A stretch of 8,898 nt of DNA from JACVRW01 sp035705985 (GCA_035705985.1 DASSVP010000200.1:1-8898), one strand, 5' to 3'; shown: positions 1 through 6,835, numbered from the stretch's first letter. Numbers and translations: made by a program. The notes: generated by a model from the letters alone, not told the origin.

Positions 1-1082
1 GAGCACGGGTTCGACGCGTTGATCCGGCCCGACACCGGGCAGGTGTGCCACTCGTTGATGGTGGTGTCGTACTGGACGCCCGGATCGGCGCAGCGCCAGG
101 CGGCATCGGCCAGCTGGTTCAGCAGGTCGCGGGCGTCGACCAGCTCGTTCGCGGCCTCGTCCACGCGCGCCTTCAGCTCCCACTCCTCGCCGCGCTCGGC
201 GCGCTCCATGAACTCGTCGGTCACGCGCACGGAGTTGTTGGCGTTCTGGTACTGGATCGAGGCGAACGCGTCCGAGTCGAGCCGCATGTCGAAGCCGGCG
301 TCGCGGAGGGCCATCGCCTTCTCCTCCTCGCGCGCCTTGCACCAGATGAAGTCGAGGATGTCCGGGTGGTCGACGTCGAGCACGACCATCTTCGCCGCGC
401 GGCGCGTCTTGCCGCCCGACTTGATCGTGCCGGCCCACGCGTCGGCGCCGCGCATGAACGAGACCGGGCCGGAAGCGAGGCCGCCCTTCGACAGGTGCTC
501 CTTTGACGCGCGGATGCGCGAGAGGTTGATCCCCGAGCCCGAGCCGCCGCGGAAGATCATGCCCTCCTTGGTGTTCCAGTCGAGGATCGACTCGATCGTG
601 TCCTCGACGGACAGGATGAAGCAGGCCGAGCACTGCGGGTGCTCCTCGAAGCCCACGTTGAACCAGACCGGCGAGTTGAAGGCCGCCATCTGGTGGAGCA
701 GGATGTGGGTGAGCTCGTCCTCGAAGGCCTGCGCGTCGTCGTCCGTCGCGAAGTAGCCGCCGTCGCGGCCCCAGGTCGCGATGGTGCCTGCAACGCGGCC
801 GATCATCTGCTTGACCGACGACTCGCGCTCGGCCGAGTCCATGCGCCCGCGGAAGTACTTCTGGGCGACGATGTTCGTCGCGTTCTGCGACCAGCTCTTC
901 GGGAACTCGACGCCGCGCTGCTCGAACGCGGGGTTGTCGGGATCGCCGATGACGGCGTCGCGGATCTCCCACTCGACAGCCTCGAAGGGACTCTTGCCCG
1001 GCTCCGTGAAACGCCTCCCGACGCTGACACCATCACCGGCCGCGGTGATGGATGGGACGGTGGCGTTACGGCTGTCGGGCAT
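1..1082 (-). CDS. nrdJ: Adenosylcobalamin-dependent (class II) ribonucleoside-diphosphate reductase, N-terminal part; runs off the left edge
   Basis: Class II ribonucleotide reductase makes deoxyribonucleotides in the cytoplasm, using adenosylcobalamin to generate an active-site thiyl radical without oxygen. The first 360 codons are present. After about 25 variable residues come family-typical blocks: residues 137-144 (NSPVWFNV), a Cys-rich block at 151-154 (CSAC, one likely a redox-active cysteine by family comparison), a Gly/Ser-rich block at 178-188 (FRGGSGSGINL), 278-286 (QYQNANNSV) and, at the window edge, 357-360 (SNPC). That last Cys sits in the N-x-C motif expected to carry the thiyl radical. 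The C-terminal half, with the second redox cysteine, is not visible. The ATG at 1082 is chosen because GAGGAGAGG lies just upstream of it; this ribosome site is inside nrdR, whose stop lies 17 bases into nrdJ. The two genes are therefore almost certainly co-transcribed and coupled. No intein is visible in the part present. Confidence 0.96.
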   Translation of the reverse strand, partial: MPDSRNATVPSITAAGDGVSVGRRFTEPGKSPFEAVEWEIRDAVIGDPDNPAFEQRGVEFPKSWSQNATNIVAQKYFRGRMDSAERESSVKQMIGRVAGTIATWGRDGGYFATDDDAQAFEDELTHILLHQMAAFNSPVWFNVGFEEHPQCSACFILSVEDTIESILDWNTKEGMIFRGGSGSGINLSRIRASKEHLSKGGLASGPVSFMRGADAWAGTIKSGGKTRRAAKMVVLDVDHPDILDFIWCKAREEEKAMALRDAGFDMRLDSDAFASIQYQNANNSVRVTDEFMERAERGEEWELKARVDEAANELVDARDLLNQLADAAWRCADPGVQYDTTINEWHTCPVSGRINASNPC

Positions 1083-1641
1083 GACCTCTCCTCGTGTGAG
1101 CGACTCTTCTGGACTTCCCCAAGGGGGAAAGACCGATACTGCTCTCAGGGCCGGACGGACCGGATTCGCCGTCCAGGGCGAGCTGATCGGCCCCCGGGAG
1201 AGGGTCCTCCTTGTAGCGGCGGACGACCGACTCGAGCTCGTCGAGGTCGGCCAGGTTGCGGTAGACGGAGGCGAACTGGATGGCCGCGACGGGGTCGAGC
1301 TGGGCGAGCCCGCGCTCGGCCAGATCGCCGACCTGGCCCGCCTCGACCTCCGGTCCCGACCGCCTCACCGCCGCCGCGATCGACTCCGACAGTCGCTCCA
1401 GCTGCTCCGAGCTCACGGGCCGCTTGTTGGCGGCCCGCTCGAGCCCTCCCAGGAGCTTCCGGCTGTCGAATCGCTCGCGGCGGCCGTCACGCTTGAGGAC
1501 GGTGACGTTGGTCTCCGCCCGCTCGTACGTGGTGAAGCGGTTGCCGCAGCCCTCGCATTCGCGACGGCGGCGGACGGCGTCGCCCGCATCTCGGGTGTCC
1601 ACCACGCTGGTGGAGGCGGAGTCGCAGTACGGGCAATGCAC
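1066..1641 (-). CDS. nrdR: NrdR, ATP-cone zinc-ribbon repressor of ribonucleotide reductase genes
   Basis: NrdR senses ATP/dATP and represses ribonucleotide reductase genes by binding paired NrdR boxes. The 191-residue protein starts MHCPYC and has a zinc ribbon with Cys3, Cys6, Cys29 and Cys32. This is followed by the family signature RRRRECEGCGNRFTTYER (24-41) and an ATP-cone domain at roughly 46-136 (VLKRDGRRERFD and later QFASVYRNLADLDEL). The start is GTG at 1641; the upstream in-frame ATG at 1661 hits a stop after two codons, so GTG is the only sensible start. No Shine-Dalgarno sequence precedes it, and a TAGAAT hexamer about 8 bases upstream suggests a leaderless transcript. The family is usually about 150-160 residues. 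This one has an extra ~40-residue Ser/Gly/Arg-rich, probably disordered C-terminal tail whose codons also hold the nrdJ ribosome site and the first 17 bases of nrdJ. Autoregulation is expected from the boxes at 1652-1699. Confidence 0.96.
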   Translation of the reverse strand: MHCPYCDSASTSVVDTRDAGDAVRRRRECEGCGNRFTTYERAETNVTVLKRDGRRERFDSRKLLGGLERAANKRPVSSEQLERLSESIAAAVRRSGPEVEAGQVGDLAERGLAQLDPVAAIQFASVYRNLADLDELESVVRRYKEDPLPGADQLALDGESGPSGPESSIGLSPLGKSRRVAHTRRGHARQP

Positions 1642-1648
1642 ACGGGCA

Positions 1649-1654
1649 ATTCTA
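1649..1654 (-). promoter_or_regulatory. Possible -10 hexamer of the nrdR-nrdJ promoter
   Basis: On the minus strand TAGAAT matches TATAAT at five of six positions. Its end lies 7 bases before the GTG start, so transcription would begin at or within a base or two of the start codon. That agrees with the absence of a ribosome site in front of nrdR. No good -35 hexamer is visible at 16-18 bases, so the call rests on the -10 and its position under the NrdR box. Confidence 0.4.
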
Positions 1655-1667
1655 CTGCATGTAGTGC
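1652..1667 (-). promoter_or_regulatory. NrdR box (inner copy, overlapping the likely -10)
   Basis: CTACTGCATGTAGTGC on the plus strand is a second 16-base NrdR-box-like palindrome and shares the CACTACAT half-site with the outer box. It ends 10 bases before the nrdR start codon and overlaps the probable -10 element, so bound NrdR would block transcription of nrdR-nrdJ. Confidence 0.82.
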
Positions 1668-1683
1668 CTGATTCCTTCCTGGA

Positions 1684-1699
1684 GCACTACATATTGTGC
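1684..1699 (-). promoter_or_regulatory. NrdR box (outer, upstream copy)
   Basis: The 16-base imperfect palindrome GCACTACATATTGTGC fits the NrdR-box pattern (CACTA/W core, central AT step, WGTG). It lies 42 bases upstream of the nrdR GTG and 3 bases from the stop codon of the cupin gene. Its centre is exactly 32 bp (three helical turns) from the second box, which is the phasing known for paired NrdR boxes. Confidence 0.85.
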
Positions 1700-1702
1700 C
1701 CT

Positions 1703-2539
1703 CTATGCGGGGTGAACGCGCTGGACGATCGCCTCGCTGAACGGGCGGCCCCCGTCGTCCGGCGCGTCGAAGCTATCCCAGGCGAAGTCCGGATCGCGTA
1801 GGAACTGGGCGAAACCCTCGGAAGGTGCGTGGAGATTGAGCCAGGTGGCGTCGTCGGGGCCCTCGTTGCGGAACGTGTGCACGACGTGCGGGGGCGCGAG
1901 CACGAACGTGCCGGGGGTGGCCCTCACGGGAACGAGCTCCGGGCCGACCCTGAACAGCAGCTCGCCCGTGAGGATGAAGAAGGCGTCCACGTGCTGCTTG
2001 TGGATGTGCGGGCCGGGCCCCTCCTCGCCGGCGACGTAGCGCGTCCACGTGAGCACGAGCTCGGGGAGGTCCACGAGGATGCGGATCGTGCGCTCGGGCT
2101 TGTCGGTGACGGTCTCGCCCTCGTCGAGCCTCAGGAGCGCGGCGTCGGTGGCCGGGCGCCCGCCGTCCGCCGGCGGCTCGAACTGGTCCACCTCCTCCGC
2201 CGTCTTCTCGCCGAACAGGTACTCGGCGAAGTCCATGCCGGGCGTGTGCATGTTGAGGAAGCGCACCTCGTCGGTGCCCTCGTGCCGGTAGCCGTGGACC
2301 ACGCCGGGCGGGGCGGCCCAGACGCGGTCCTCGCCCAACTCGTGCCGATCGTCGCCGAGGCCCACGCCCAGCTCGCCGTCCAGGATCACGAACGTGTCCG
2401 CCTGCACCCTGTGCACGTGGAGCGGCGGCCCGCCCTCGGTGCGCAGGCGCGCGTAGGTCATGACGAGCTCGGGCCGGTCCGCGAGCACCATCACGGTGGC
2501 CTCGCGGATGTCCACGAGCGTCTGGCCGGTGCGCGACAT
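1703..2539 (-). CDS. Two-domain (bicupin) cupin-fold protein, function unknown
   Basis: The 278-residue protein is an internal duplication of a cupin domain. Domain 1 (about 12-105) has HVHRVQAD (His41, His43, Asp48) and, further on, PPGVVHGYRHEG (His82). Domain 2 (about 150-240) has the parallel HIHKQHVD (His178, His180, Asp185) and PPHVVHTFRNEG (His221). These positions are the usual metal ligands, with Asp where the classical motif has Glu, in both halves. Both domains keep the complete His set, so both may bind metal. The short strands after each barrel are also repeated (DGGRPATDAALL and DGGRPFSEAIV). There is no signal peptide, so it is probably cytoplasmic. Bicupins include dioxygenases, isomerases, decarboxylases and binding proteins, and nothing here picks a substrate. 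The ATG at 2539 gives the complete first domain but has no clear ribosome site. The stop is 3 bases from the outer NrdR box. Confidence 0.85.
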   Translation of the reverse strand: MSRTGQTLVDIREATVMVLADRPELVMTYARLRTEGGPPLHVHRVQADTFVILDGELGVGLGDDRHELGEDRVWAAPPGVVHGYRHEGTDEVRFLNMHTPGMDFAEYLFGEKTAEEVDQFEPPADGGRPATDAALLRLDEGETVTDKPERTIRILVDLPELVLTWTRYVAGEEGPGPHIHKQHVDAFFILTGELLFRVGPELVPVRATPGTFVLAPPHVVHTFRNEGPDDATWLNLHAPSEGFAQFLRDPDFAWDSFDAPDDGGRPFSEAIVQRVHPA

Positions 2540-2582
2540 GCGCGCGAGCGTACCGATAGTGCGCGGGCTGGCCCTCGCGTAG

Positions 2583-2611
2583 TTGTGCCGTTCGGACTAG
2601 GGGTTCATAGT
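2583..2611 (+). promoter_or_regulatory. Candidate promoter for the Trypco1-CHAT operon
   Basis: TTGTGC (2583-2588) and CATAGT (2606-2611) are separated by 17 bases, a standard sigma-70 type spacing. The hexamers match consensus at three and four of six positions. It sits in the 116-base divergent gap between the cupin gene and the Trypco1 gene, about 45 bases upstream of the GTG start. No clear operator or second promoter for the cupin gene was recognised in this gap. Confidence 0.3.
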
Positions 2612-2655
2612 GGTGCGGACGCGCTCGTAGGCTCGCCCAGACGGAAGGTGTCCCC

Positions 2656-2982
2656 GTGAGCCAACTGGTCAGGATGGATCTCGCCGACGGCGGCTCCGTG
2701 CTCGTCGAGGTGGAGGACGCCGCCTCCAGGCACGTCACTCGCGGCGGGCGGGCCGCGGACCTCGTGACCGACGCGGGCGACACGCTCGAGCACGCGCTCG
2801 ACCAGCTCGGTCCGATCGTCAAGGGGGTCGTCACACGGCTGCGCGAGGCGGCCGACTGGCCCGACGAGGTGACCGTCGAGTTCTCGATCAAGCTGTCGGC
2901 GGACGCCAACGTGATCATCGCCCGCACCGCCGGCGAGGCGAACTTCCGGATCTCGATGAGCTGGAGCAAGGGACCCGGCTGA
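2656..2982 (+). CDS. Trypco1 (trypsin-co-occurring domain 1)/CU044_2847-like small protein
   Basis: The 108-residue protein matches my recollection of the Trypco1 (CU044_2847) family in length and in its C-terminal signature. Residues 1-20 form two strands (VRMDLADGGSVLVEVED). A helical middle follows at about 38-66 (LEHALDQLGPIVKGVVTRLREA). The end, 70-104, is the family hallmark: EVTVEFSIKLSADANVIIARTAGEANFRISMSW. It has no signal peptide or membrane segment. The family is known from comparative genomics as a small domain found beside or fused to trypsin-like and caspase-like peptidases in predicted bacterial conflict systems; its biochemical role is not established. The start is GTG at 2656, with GGAAGG 7 bases upstream. 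The stop overlaps the next start (TGATG), so it is made together with the CHAT protein and is probably its partner, adaptor or regulator (inference). Confidence 0.8.
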   Translation: MSQLVRMDLADGGSVLVEVEDAASRHVTRGGRAADLVTDAGDTLEHALDQLGPIVKGVVTRLREAADWPDEVTVEFSIKLSADANVIIARTAGEANFRISMSWSKGPG

Positions 2983-5372
2983 TGCCGGACGGGATCCCCG
3001 ACTACGACGAGCTGTCGCTTCGGATCGATCCCGGCCCCGGCGGCGGCTACCACGTGGTGGCGGCGGCGCCGAGTGGCGCGAAGGCCAGCGGCGACTTCAG
3101 TCGCCCGATATCGCCGGACGAGATCGAGGAGTTCGTCGAGAACCTGACGCGGAGCGTGCGCGGATACAGCTCGCCCGAGCTGGACAGGGCGAAGGAGCTC
3201 GGCCTGACGCTCTTCCACAGCCTGCTCGACGGCAAGGTCGGTCAGGTCTACGAGCGTGCTCGCCTGGAGGCGGATACCAACCACCGTGGCCTGCGCATCT
3301 CCCTCTCGATGACGGACGTCCCCGAGCTGCTCGAGATTCCGTGGGAGCTCCTCTACGACCCGGGCCGGCGGCACTTCCTGGCGACGACGACCTTCGCACC
3401 GGTGGTGCGCACGCTCGACCACCCGAGCCCTGCGGCACCCCCGCAGGCCGAGTTCCCCCTCCGCGTGCTCGCGGTCGCCTGCTCCCCGCGCGGCTTCCCA
3501 CAGCTGGACGTGAAGCTCGAGCGGGCGAAGCTCGAGAAGGCGCTCTGCCCGATGATCCGAAAGGGGCAGGCGCGGCTGGAGTGGCTCGAAACGGCGACCT
3601 TCGGCGAGCTCGACCGAAGGATCAGCGCGCCGGATGAGCTGCACGTAATCCACTTCATCGGCCACGGCGCCTACGACGAGCGGACCAGCGGCGGGATCTT
3701 GCTCTTCGAGGACGAAAACGGGGCGGCTCGAGAGGTCACCGGCGAGGAGCTCGGGGCCTGTGTGGGCGACGAGCGGAGCCTGAGGCTGGTGGTGCTGAAC
3801 TCGTGCGAGGGCTCGCGGAGCTCACACGTCGACCCGTTCTCGGGCGTGGCGCAGAGCCTGCTGGGCGCCGGGATGCCGGCGGTCGTCGGGATGCAGGCGG
3901 AGATCACCGACAGAGCCGCGGTCACGTTCGCCGACCGGCTCTACACAGCGCTAGCGCAGGGCTACCCGATCGACGGCGCGCTCGCCAACGCGCGGCGGGC
4001 GATATTCACCTCCGAGCGCAACGTCGAGTTCGGCACGCCGGTGCTGTTCATGAACGTCCCGGACGGGCGCATCTTTGAGCTCTCGTCCGCGAAGAAGCCG
4101 AAGCCGGTCGAGCCGCTCGCGCTGAGCCTGCGCGCGGAGCCGGCATCGGTGGCCTCGGGTGACAGGGTGAGCTGGCACCTGAAGGTGCGCAACGCGGACT
4201 GCGCGGAGCTGTCCGGCATCACCGCGCGCGACCGCGACGGTCAGACGCGCCTGGGGCCGGTCGACCTGCCGGTCGGCGCTGCGACCGAGGAGATCTGGAG
4301 CACGACCGTCAACGGAAGCGGCGGTGACGAGTGCGTGACGGTGGTCGGCCGGAACTCCGACGACGCCGAGGTGGACGCGCAGGTCCGCGCGTCCGTGGAG
4401 GTGCGGAGGCGGCACTGGTGGCCGCCGAGCGGGCCGGTGGGCGCGGTCGGCACGGCGCTGTTGGCGGTTCTTCTCGTGGGGCTGGCGATCGTCCTGCTGA
4501 GCGGTGGAGACGACGGAGGCGGCGGAGGGGACGGTGGTGGCGGCGGAGGCGGCGGCCCGGACTTCAAGGTCTTCAAGGCCGGGACGGACGTGCCCGACCT
4601 CGACGCCCGCGCGGACAAGATCGCCTTCCTCGCGCCGGCCGGCGACGGCAAGGAGGTCCGGCGGCTCGACCCTGTCGCCTGGAAGGCCGAGCAGGTCGCG
4701 CCGCCGGCCCCGGACTACAGGGGCCTCGACATGGGTCAGAACGGCGCGGGGCACGCGGTCCTCGTCTACTCGCGCTGCGACGAGGCGGACAGGTGCGACA
4801 TCTTCAGCGACCCGTTCACCGACGACCCCGTGATGCTCGCGGCGTCGACGCCCGAGTGCAACGAGGGGCGCCCGACGATGTGGAACGGGAGCGTCCTGTA
4901 CGCGCGCGGCGGGGGGTGCCCTGACGAGCTGTGGCTCGACCCCTCCGGCGCGCCTCCGCCTCGGAGGGTGACCGGCGCGACCGGCGGCGCCGACCTGAAC
5001 AGCGGGACGGTCGTATGGCTGGCGGGCGGTGAGCTGACCGCCAGCGTGCTGTCCGCGGACGGGACGCTCGACTCGAAGAGCACCCTGAAGGCGCCGGCCG
5101 GCGAGCTGTTCCACCCGCCGATCGTGATCGAGGACGAGTACGTGTACTTCGTCCACAACCCGGGCTCGGAGAACTTCATCGTGCGCACCCGCGTCCCGTT
5201 CGACGGCTCGGAGCTCGAGCGTTACGCGCCGGGCGGCGGCGCGGAGGAGTCGCCCCACTTCGCGGTGACGGGGACGACGCTCTACACGACGAACTACCCG
5301 CAGCCGGACGGCGAGCCGGGCAGCCGCGTGATCGTGCGCGTGCGGGACGCGGAGTTCGAGCCGGCGGAGTAG
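2982..5372 (+). CDS. CHAT-domain (caspase-like) protease with one membrane segment and a propeller-like outer domain
   Basis: The 796-residue multidomain protein starts with a lead-in region (1-150) containing IPWELLYDP at 119-127, typical of CHAT proteins. The CHAT protease domain (about 155-365) has the catalytic dyad His228 in HFIGHGAY and Cys275 in VVLNSCEG, so it looks active; CHAT proteases are relatives of caspases and separase. An Ig-like beta domain follows at about 378-474, then RRRHWW (475-480), one hydrophobic helix (about 484-507) and a Gly/Asp linker (508-526). The C-terminal region (527-796) shows six similar units (strand, turn, strand ending in LDP/DPSG/VPFDGSE), as in a TolB-like beta-propeller. 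Arginines before the helix put the protease in the cytoplasm and the propeller outside. The outer part has four Cys (599, 605, 626, 646) that could form two disulfides. AAGGGA lies 8 bases before the ATG, which overlaps the stop of the upstream gene. The substrate is unknown. Confidence 0.88.
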   Translation: MPDGIPDYDELSLRIDPGPGGGYHVVAAAPSGAKASGDFSRPISPDEIEEFVENLTRSVRGYSSPELDRAKELGLTLFHSLLDGKVGQVYERARLEADTNHRGLRISLSMTDVPELLEIPWELLYDPGRRHFLATTTFAPVVRTLDHPSPAAPPQAEFPLRVLAVACSPRGFPQLDVKLERAKLEKALCPMIRKGQARLEWLETATFGELDRRISAPDELHVIHFIGHGAYDERTSGGILLFEDENGAAREVTGEELGACVGDERSLRLVVLNSCEGSRSSHVDPFSGVAQSLLGAGMPAVVGMQAEITDRAAVTFADRLYTALAQGYPIDGALANARRAIFTSERNVEFGTPVLFMNVPDGRIFELSSAKKPKPVEPLALSLRAEPASVASGDRVSWHLKVRNADCAELSGITARDRDGQTRLGPVDLPVGAATEEIWSTTVNGSGGDECVTVVGRNSDDAEVDAQVRASVEVRRRHWWPPSGPVGAVGTALLAVLLVGLAIVLLSGGDDGGGGGDGGGGGGGGPDFKVFKAGTDVPDLDARADKIAFLAPAGDGKEVRRLDPVAWKAEQVAPPAPDYRGLDMGQNGAGHAVLVYSRCDEADRCDIFSDPFTDDPVMLAASTPECNEGRPTMWNGSVLYARGGGCPDELWLDPSGAPPPRRVTGATGGADLNSGTVVWLAGGELTASVLSADGTLDSKSTLKAPAGELFHPPIVIEDEYVYFVHNPGSENFIVRTRVPFDGSELERYAPGGGAEESPHFAVTGTTLYTTNYPQPDGEPGSRVIVRVRDAEFEPAE

Positions 5373-5389
5373 CCGCGGGCGGCGCGGCT
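5371..5389. terminator. Symmetric stem-loop between convergent genes, possible bidirectional terminator
   Basis: AGCCGCG and CGCGGCT form a perfect 7-bp stem around a 5-base loop. It occupies the whole 16-base gap and touches the stop codons of the CHAT gene (5370-5372) and the epimerase gene (5389-5391). There is no T-run on either strand, so it would be a stem-only terminator of the kind proposed for GC-rich actinobacteria. Position supports the call more than sequence does. Confidence 0.45.
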
Positions 5390-6315
5390 CAGCGCAGGCT
5401 GTCGAGCGTGCGCTTGAGGCCGTCGCCGAGCTCGACCTTGGCCTCCCAGCCGAGCTCTTCACGCGCGCGCGAGGGGTCGAGCGCGCTGATCTGGATCTCG
5501 CCCGGCCGCGCGGGCGCGTGCTCCGGCTCGAACCCGTTCGACGCGTGCTGGTTGAGGATCTCCACGAGGTCGAGCACCGACTTCTGCTCGCCGACCCCGA
5601 TGTTGATCGGTCCGGTGGCCTCGGATTCGGCGGCCTTCAGGTTCGCCTCGACCACGTCGTCAACGTAGATGTAGTCGCGCGTCTGCTTGCCGTCGCCGAA
5701 GATCGTCGCCGTGCCGTTGTCCAGCACCTTGCCGCAGAAGATCGCGATCACCCCGGCCTCGCCGAGCGGGTCCTGGCGCGGGCCGTAGACGTTGCCGTAG
5801 CGGAGCGAGACGGTCGAGAGGCCGTGCAGGCGGCTGAAGATCTCGCAGTACTGCTCGGCGCACCACTTCGAGAGGCCGTAGGGCGCCTCCGGGGCGGTCG
5901 GGTGGTCCTCTGCCGCGGGCGGCTCGTGCACCTCGCCGTAGATCGCGCCGCCGGTGGAGGTGTTGATCACCCGGCCGATGCCGTGCGCGTGCGCCGCGCT
6001 CAGCACGTTGATGGTGCCCTCCACGTTGATGCGCGTGTCGTGCGCCGGATCGGCCACCGACCTGCGCACGTCGATCTGGGCGGCGAGGTGGAAGATCACG
6101 TCGGGCTTCGCGCGGCCGACGACGTCGCTCACCGCCTCGGCGTCGCGGATGTCGACGGTCTCGAGCGTCGCGCCGCCCGTCAGGGCGTGCTCGAGGTTGT
6201 CTCTCTTTCCGGTCGAGAGGTCGTCGACGACGGTGACCTCGTCGCCGCGCTCGACGAGCGCGTCCACGAGGTTCGAGCCGATGAACCCGGCGCCGCCGGT
6301 CACGAGTGCCTTCAT
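5389..6315 (-). CDS. NAD-dependent epimerase/dehydratase of the extended SDR family, UDP-glucose 4-epimerase-like
   Basis: From the ATG at 6315 the protein is 308 residues, normal for the GalE-like extended short-chain dehydrogenase family. It begins MKALVTGGAGFIGSNLVDAL, with the NAD-binding GGAGFIG at 6-12. VDDLSTG follows at about 30-36, then the adenine-site aspartate block (VDIRDAEAV) and HLAAQIDVRRSV near 76-87. The active site is STG (120-122) with YGLSK (Tyr146, Lys150). C-terminal blocks RYGNVYGPRQDP, GDGKQTRDYIYVDDVV and NIGVGEQKSVLDLV are typical of nucleotide-sugar epimerases. It probably supplies UDP-galactose or a related sugar for envelope polysaccharide; the exact sugar cannot be read from sequence. 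A start at 6327 (adding MRRR) is possible and would leave one base after the upstream stop. I prefer 6315 because homologues begin at MKALVTGG and AGGA lies upstream, although the 11-base spacing is long. It follows the GNAT gene closely and is probably co-transcribed. Confidence 0.9.
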   Translation of the reverse strand: MKALVTGGAGFIGSNLVDALVERGDEVTVVDDLSTGKRDNLEHALTGGATLETVDIRDAEAVSDVVGRAKPDVIFHLAAQIDVRRSVADPAHDTRINVEGTINVLSAAHAHGIGRVINTSTGGAIYGEVHEPPAAEDHPTAPEAPYGLSKWCAEQYCEIFSRLHGLSTVSLRYGNVYGPRQDPLGEAGVIAIFCGKVLDNGTATIFGDGKQTRDYIYVDDVVEANLKAAESEATGPINIGVGEQKSVLDLVEILNQHASNGFEPEHAPARPGEIQISALDPSRAREELGWEAKVELGDGLKRTLDSLR

Positions 6316-6328
6316 GCGACGGCGCATC

Positions 6329-6835
6329 CTAGACGGCTGCGTCGAATGCGTCGGCGTATCTGACGGTGCCCTTGGCTTCGTCGGTGTAGCGCGGCAGCCT
6401 GCGAGCCATCCAGGCCTCGTCGGGGACGTCGAACGGCGGCTCGATTCCGAGCGGCCTGGCCGGCTCGAATCCGAAGCGCGGGTAGTACCCGGGGTGGCCG
6501 AGCACCGAGACGAGCGGGAAGTCGGTGAGCGCGGCCTTTCGCATCGACTGGCCGATCAGCTGGACGCCGACCCCGCTGCGCTGGTGGTCGACGAGGACGC
6601 CCATCGGGGCGAGGACGAGGATCTCGTGGCCGGAGTCGAGCGCGGCGCGGCTGTAGGCGATGTGGCCGATGACGGCGTCGCCCTCGGTGGCGACGAGGCA
6701 GAGGTCCGTGACGAGCGCGCCATCGGCCCTCAGGTCGTCGACGAGCTGGGCCTCGGCGGCGCTGGGCGCGAACGCCTCGGTGTGGACCGCGCGGATCGCG
6801 TCGAAGTCAGCCGGCGTCTCGGTCCGGATGTCCAT
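6329..6835 (-). CDS. GNAT-family N-acetyltransferase, YhbS-like
   Basis: The 168-residue single-domain acetyltransferase would transfer an acetyl group from acetyl-CoA to an amine; the substrate is unknown. It starts MDIRTETPADFDAIRAVHTEAF, the usual first strand and helix. Motif A with the acetyl-CoA pyrophosphate loop is at 75-96 (LAPMGVLVDHQRSGVGVQLIG; Q85-R-S-G-V-G90). The stretch 109-126, VSVLGHPGYYPRFGFEPA, is characteristic of the YhbS-type (COG3153) subgroup and lines the active site. No signal peptide or membrane segment is seen. The ATG at 6835 gives the full N-terminal domain, but only a weak ribosome site precedes it. The stop is one base from an alternative start of the downstream epimerase gene, so the two share a transcript. 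A 47-base palindrome lies 18 bases upstream of this start. Confidence 0.9.
   Translation of the reverse strand: MDIRTETPADFDAIRAVHTEAFAPSAAEAQLVDDLRADGALVTDLCLVATEGDAVIGHIAYSRAALDSGHEILVLAPMGVLVDHQRSGVGVQLIGQSMRKAALTDFPLVSVLGHPGYYPRFGFEPARPLGIEPPFDVPDEAWMARRLPRYTDEAKGTVRYADAFDAAV

Noticed and set aside
19..756. Plus-strand open frame opposite nrdJ
   Set aside because: The minus strand encodes clear ribonucleotide reductase blocks over this whole stretch; the plus-strand translation is Ser/Arg-rich noise.
1773..3665. Long open frame on the minus strand (630 codons)
   Set aside because: It lies antisense to the CHAT and Trypco1 genes and out of frame with the cupin gene. Its translation is low-complexity Arg/Ala/His with no motifs, a usual effect of high GC content.
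4510..4558. Glycine-codon-rich repeat tract
   Set aside because: It looked like a possible microsatellite or assembly fault, but it is in frame and encodes a flexible Gly/Asp linker right after the membrane helix, a sensible place for one.
3951..5462. Open frame on the minus strand opposite the CHAT gene (503 codons)
   Set aside because: It is a shadow of the CHAT coding frame, Arg/Val/His-rich and without motifs. It also crosses the end of the epimerase gene in another frame.
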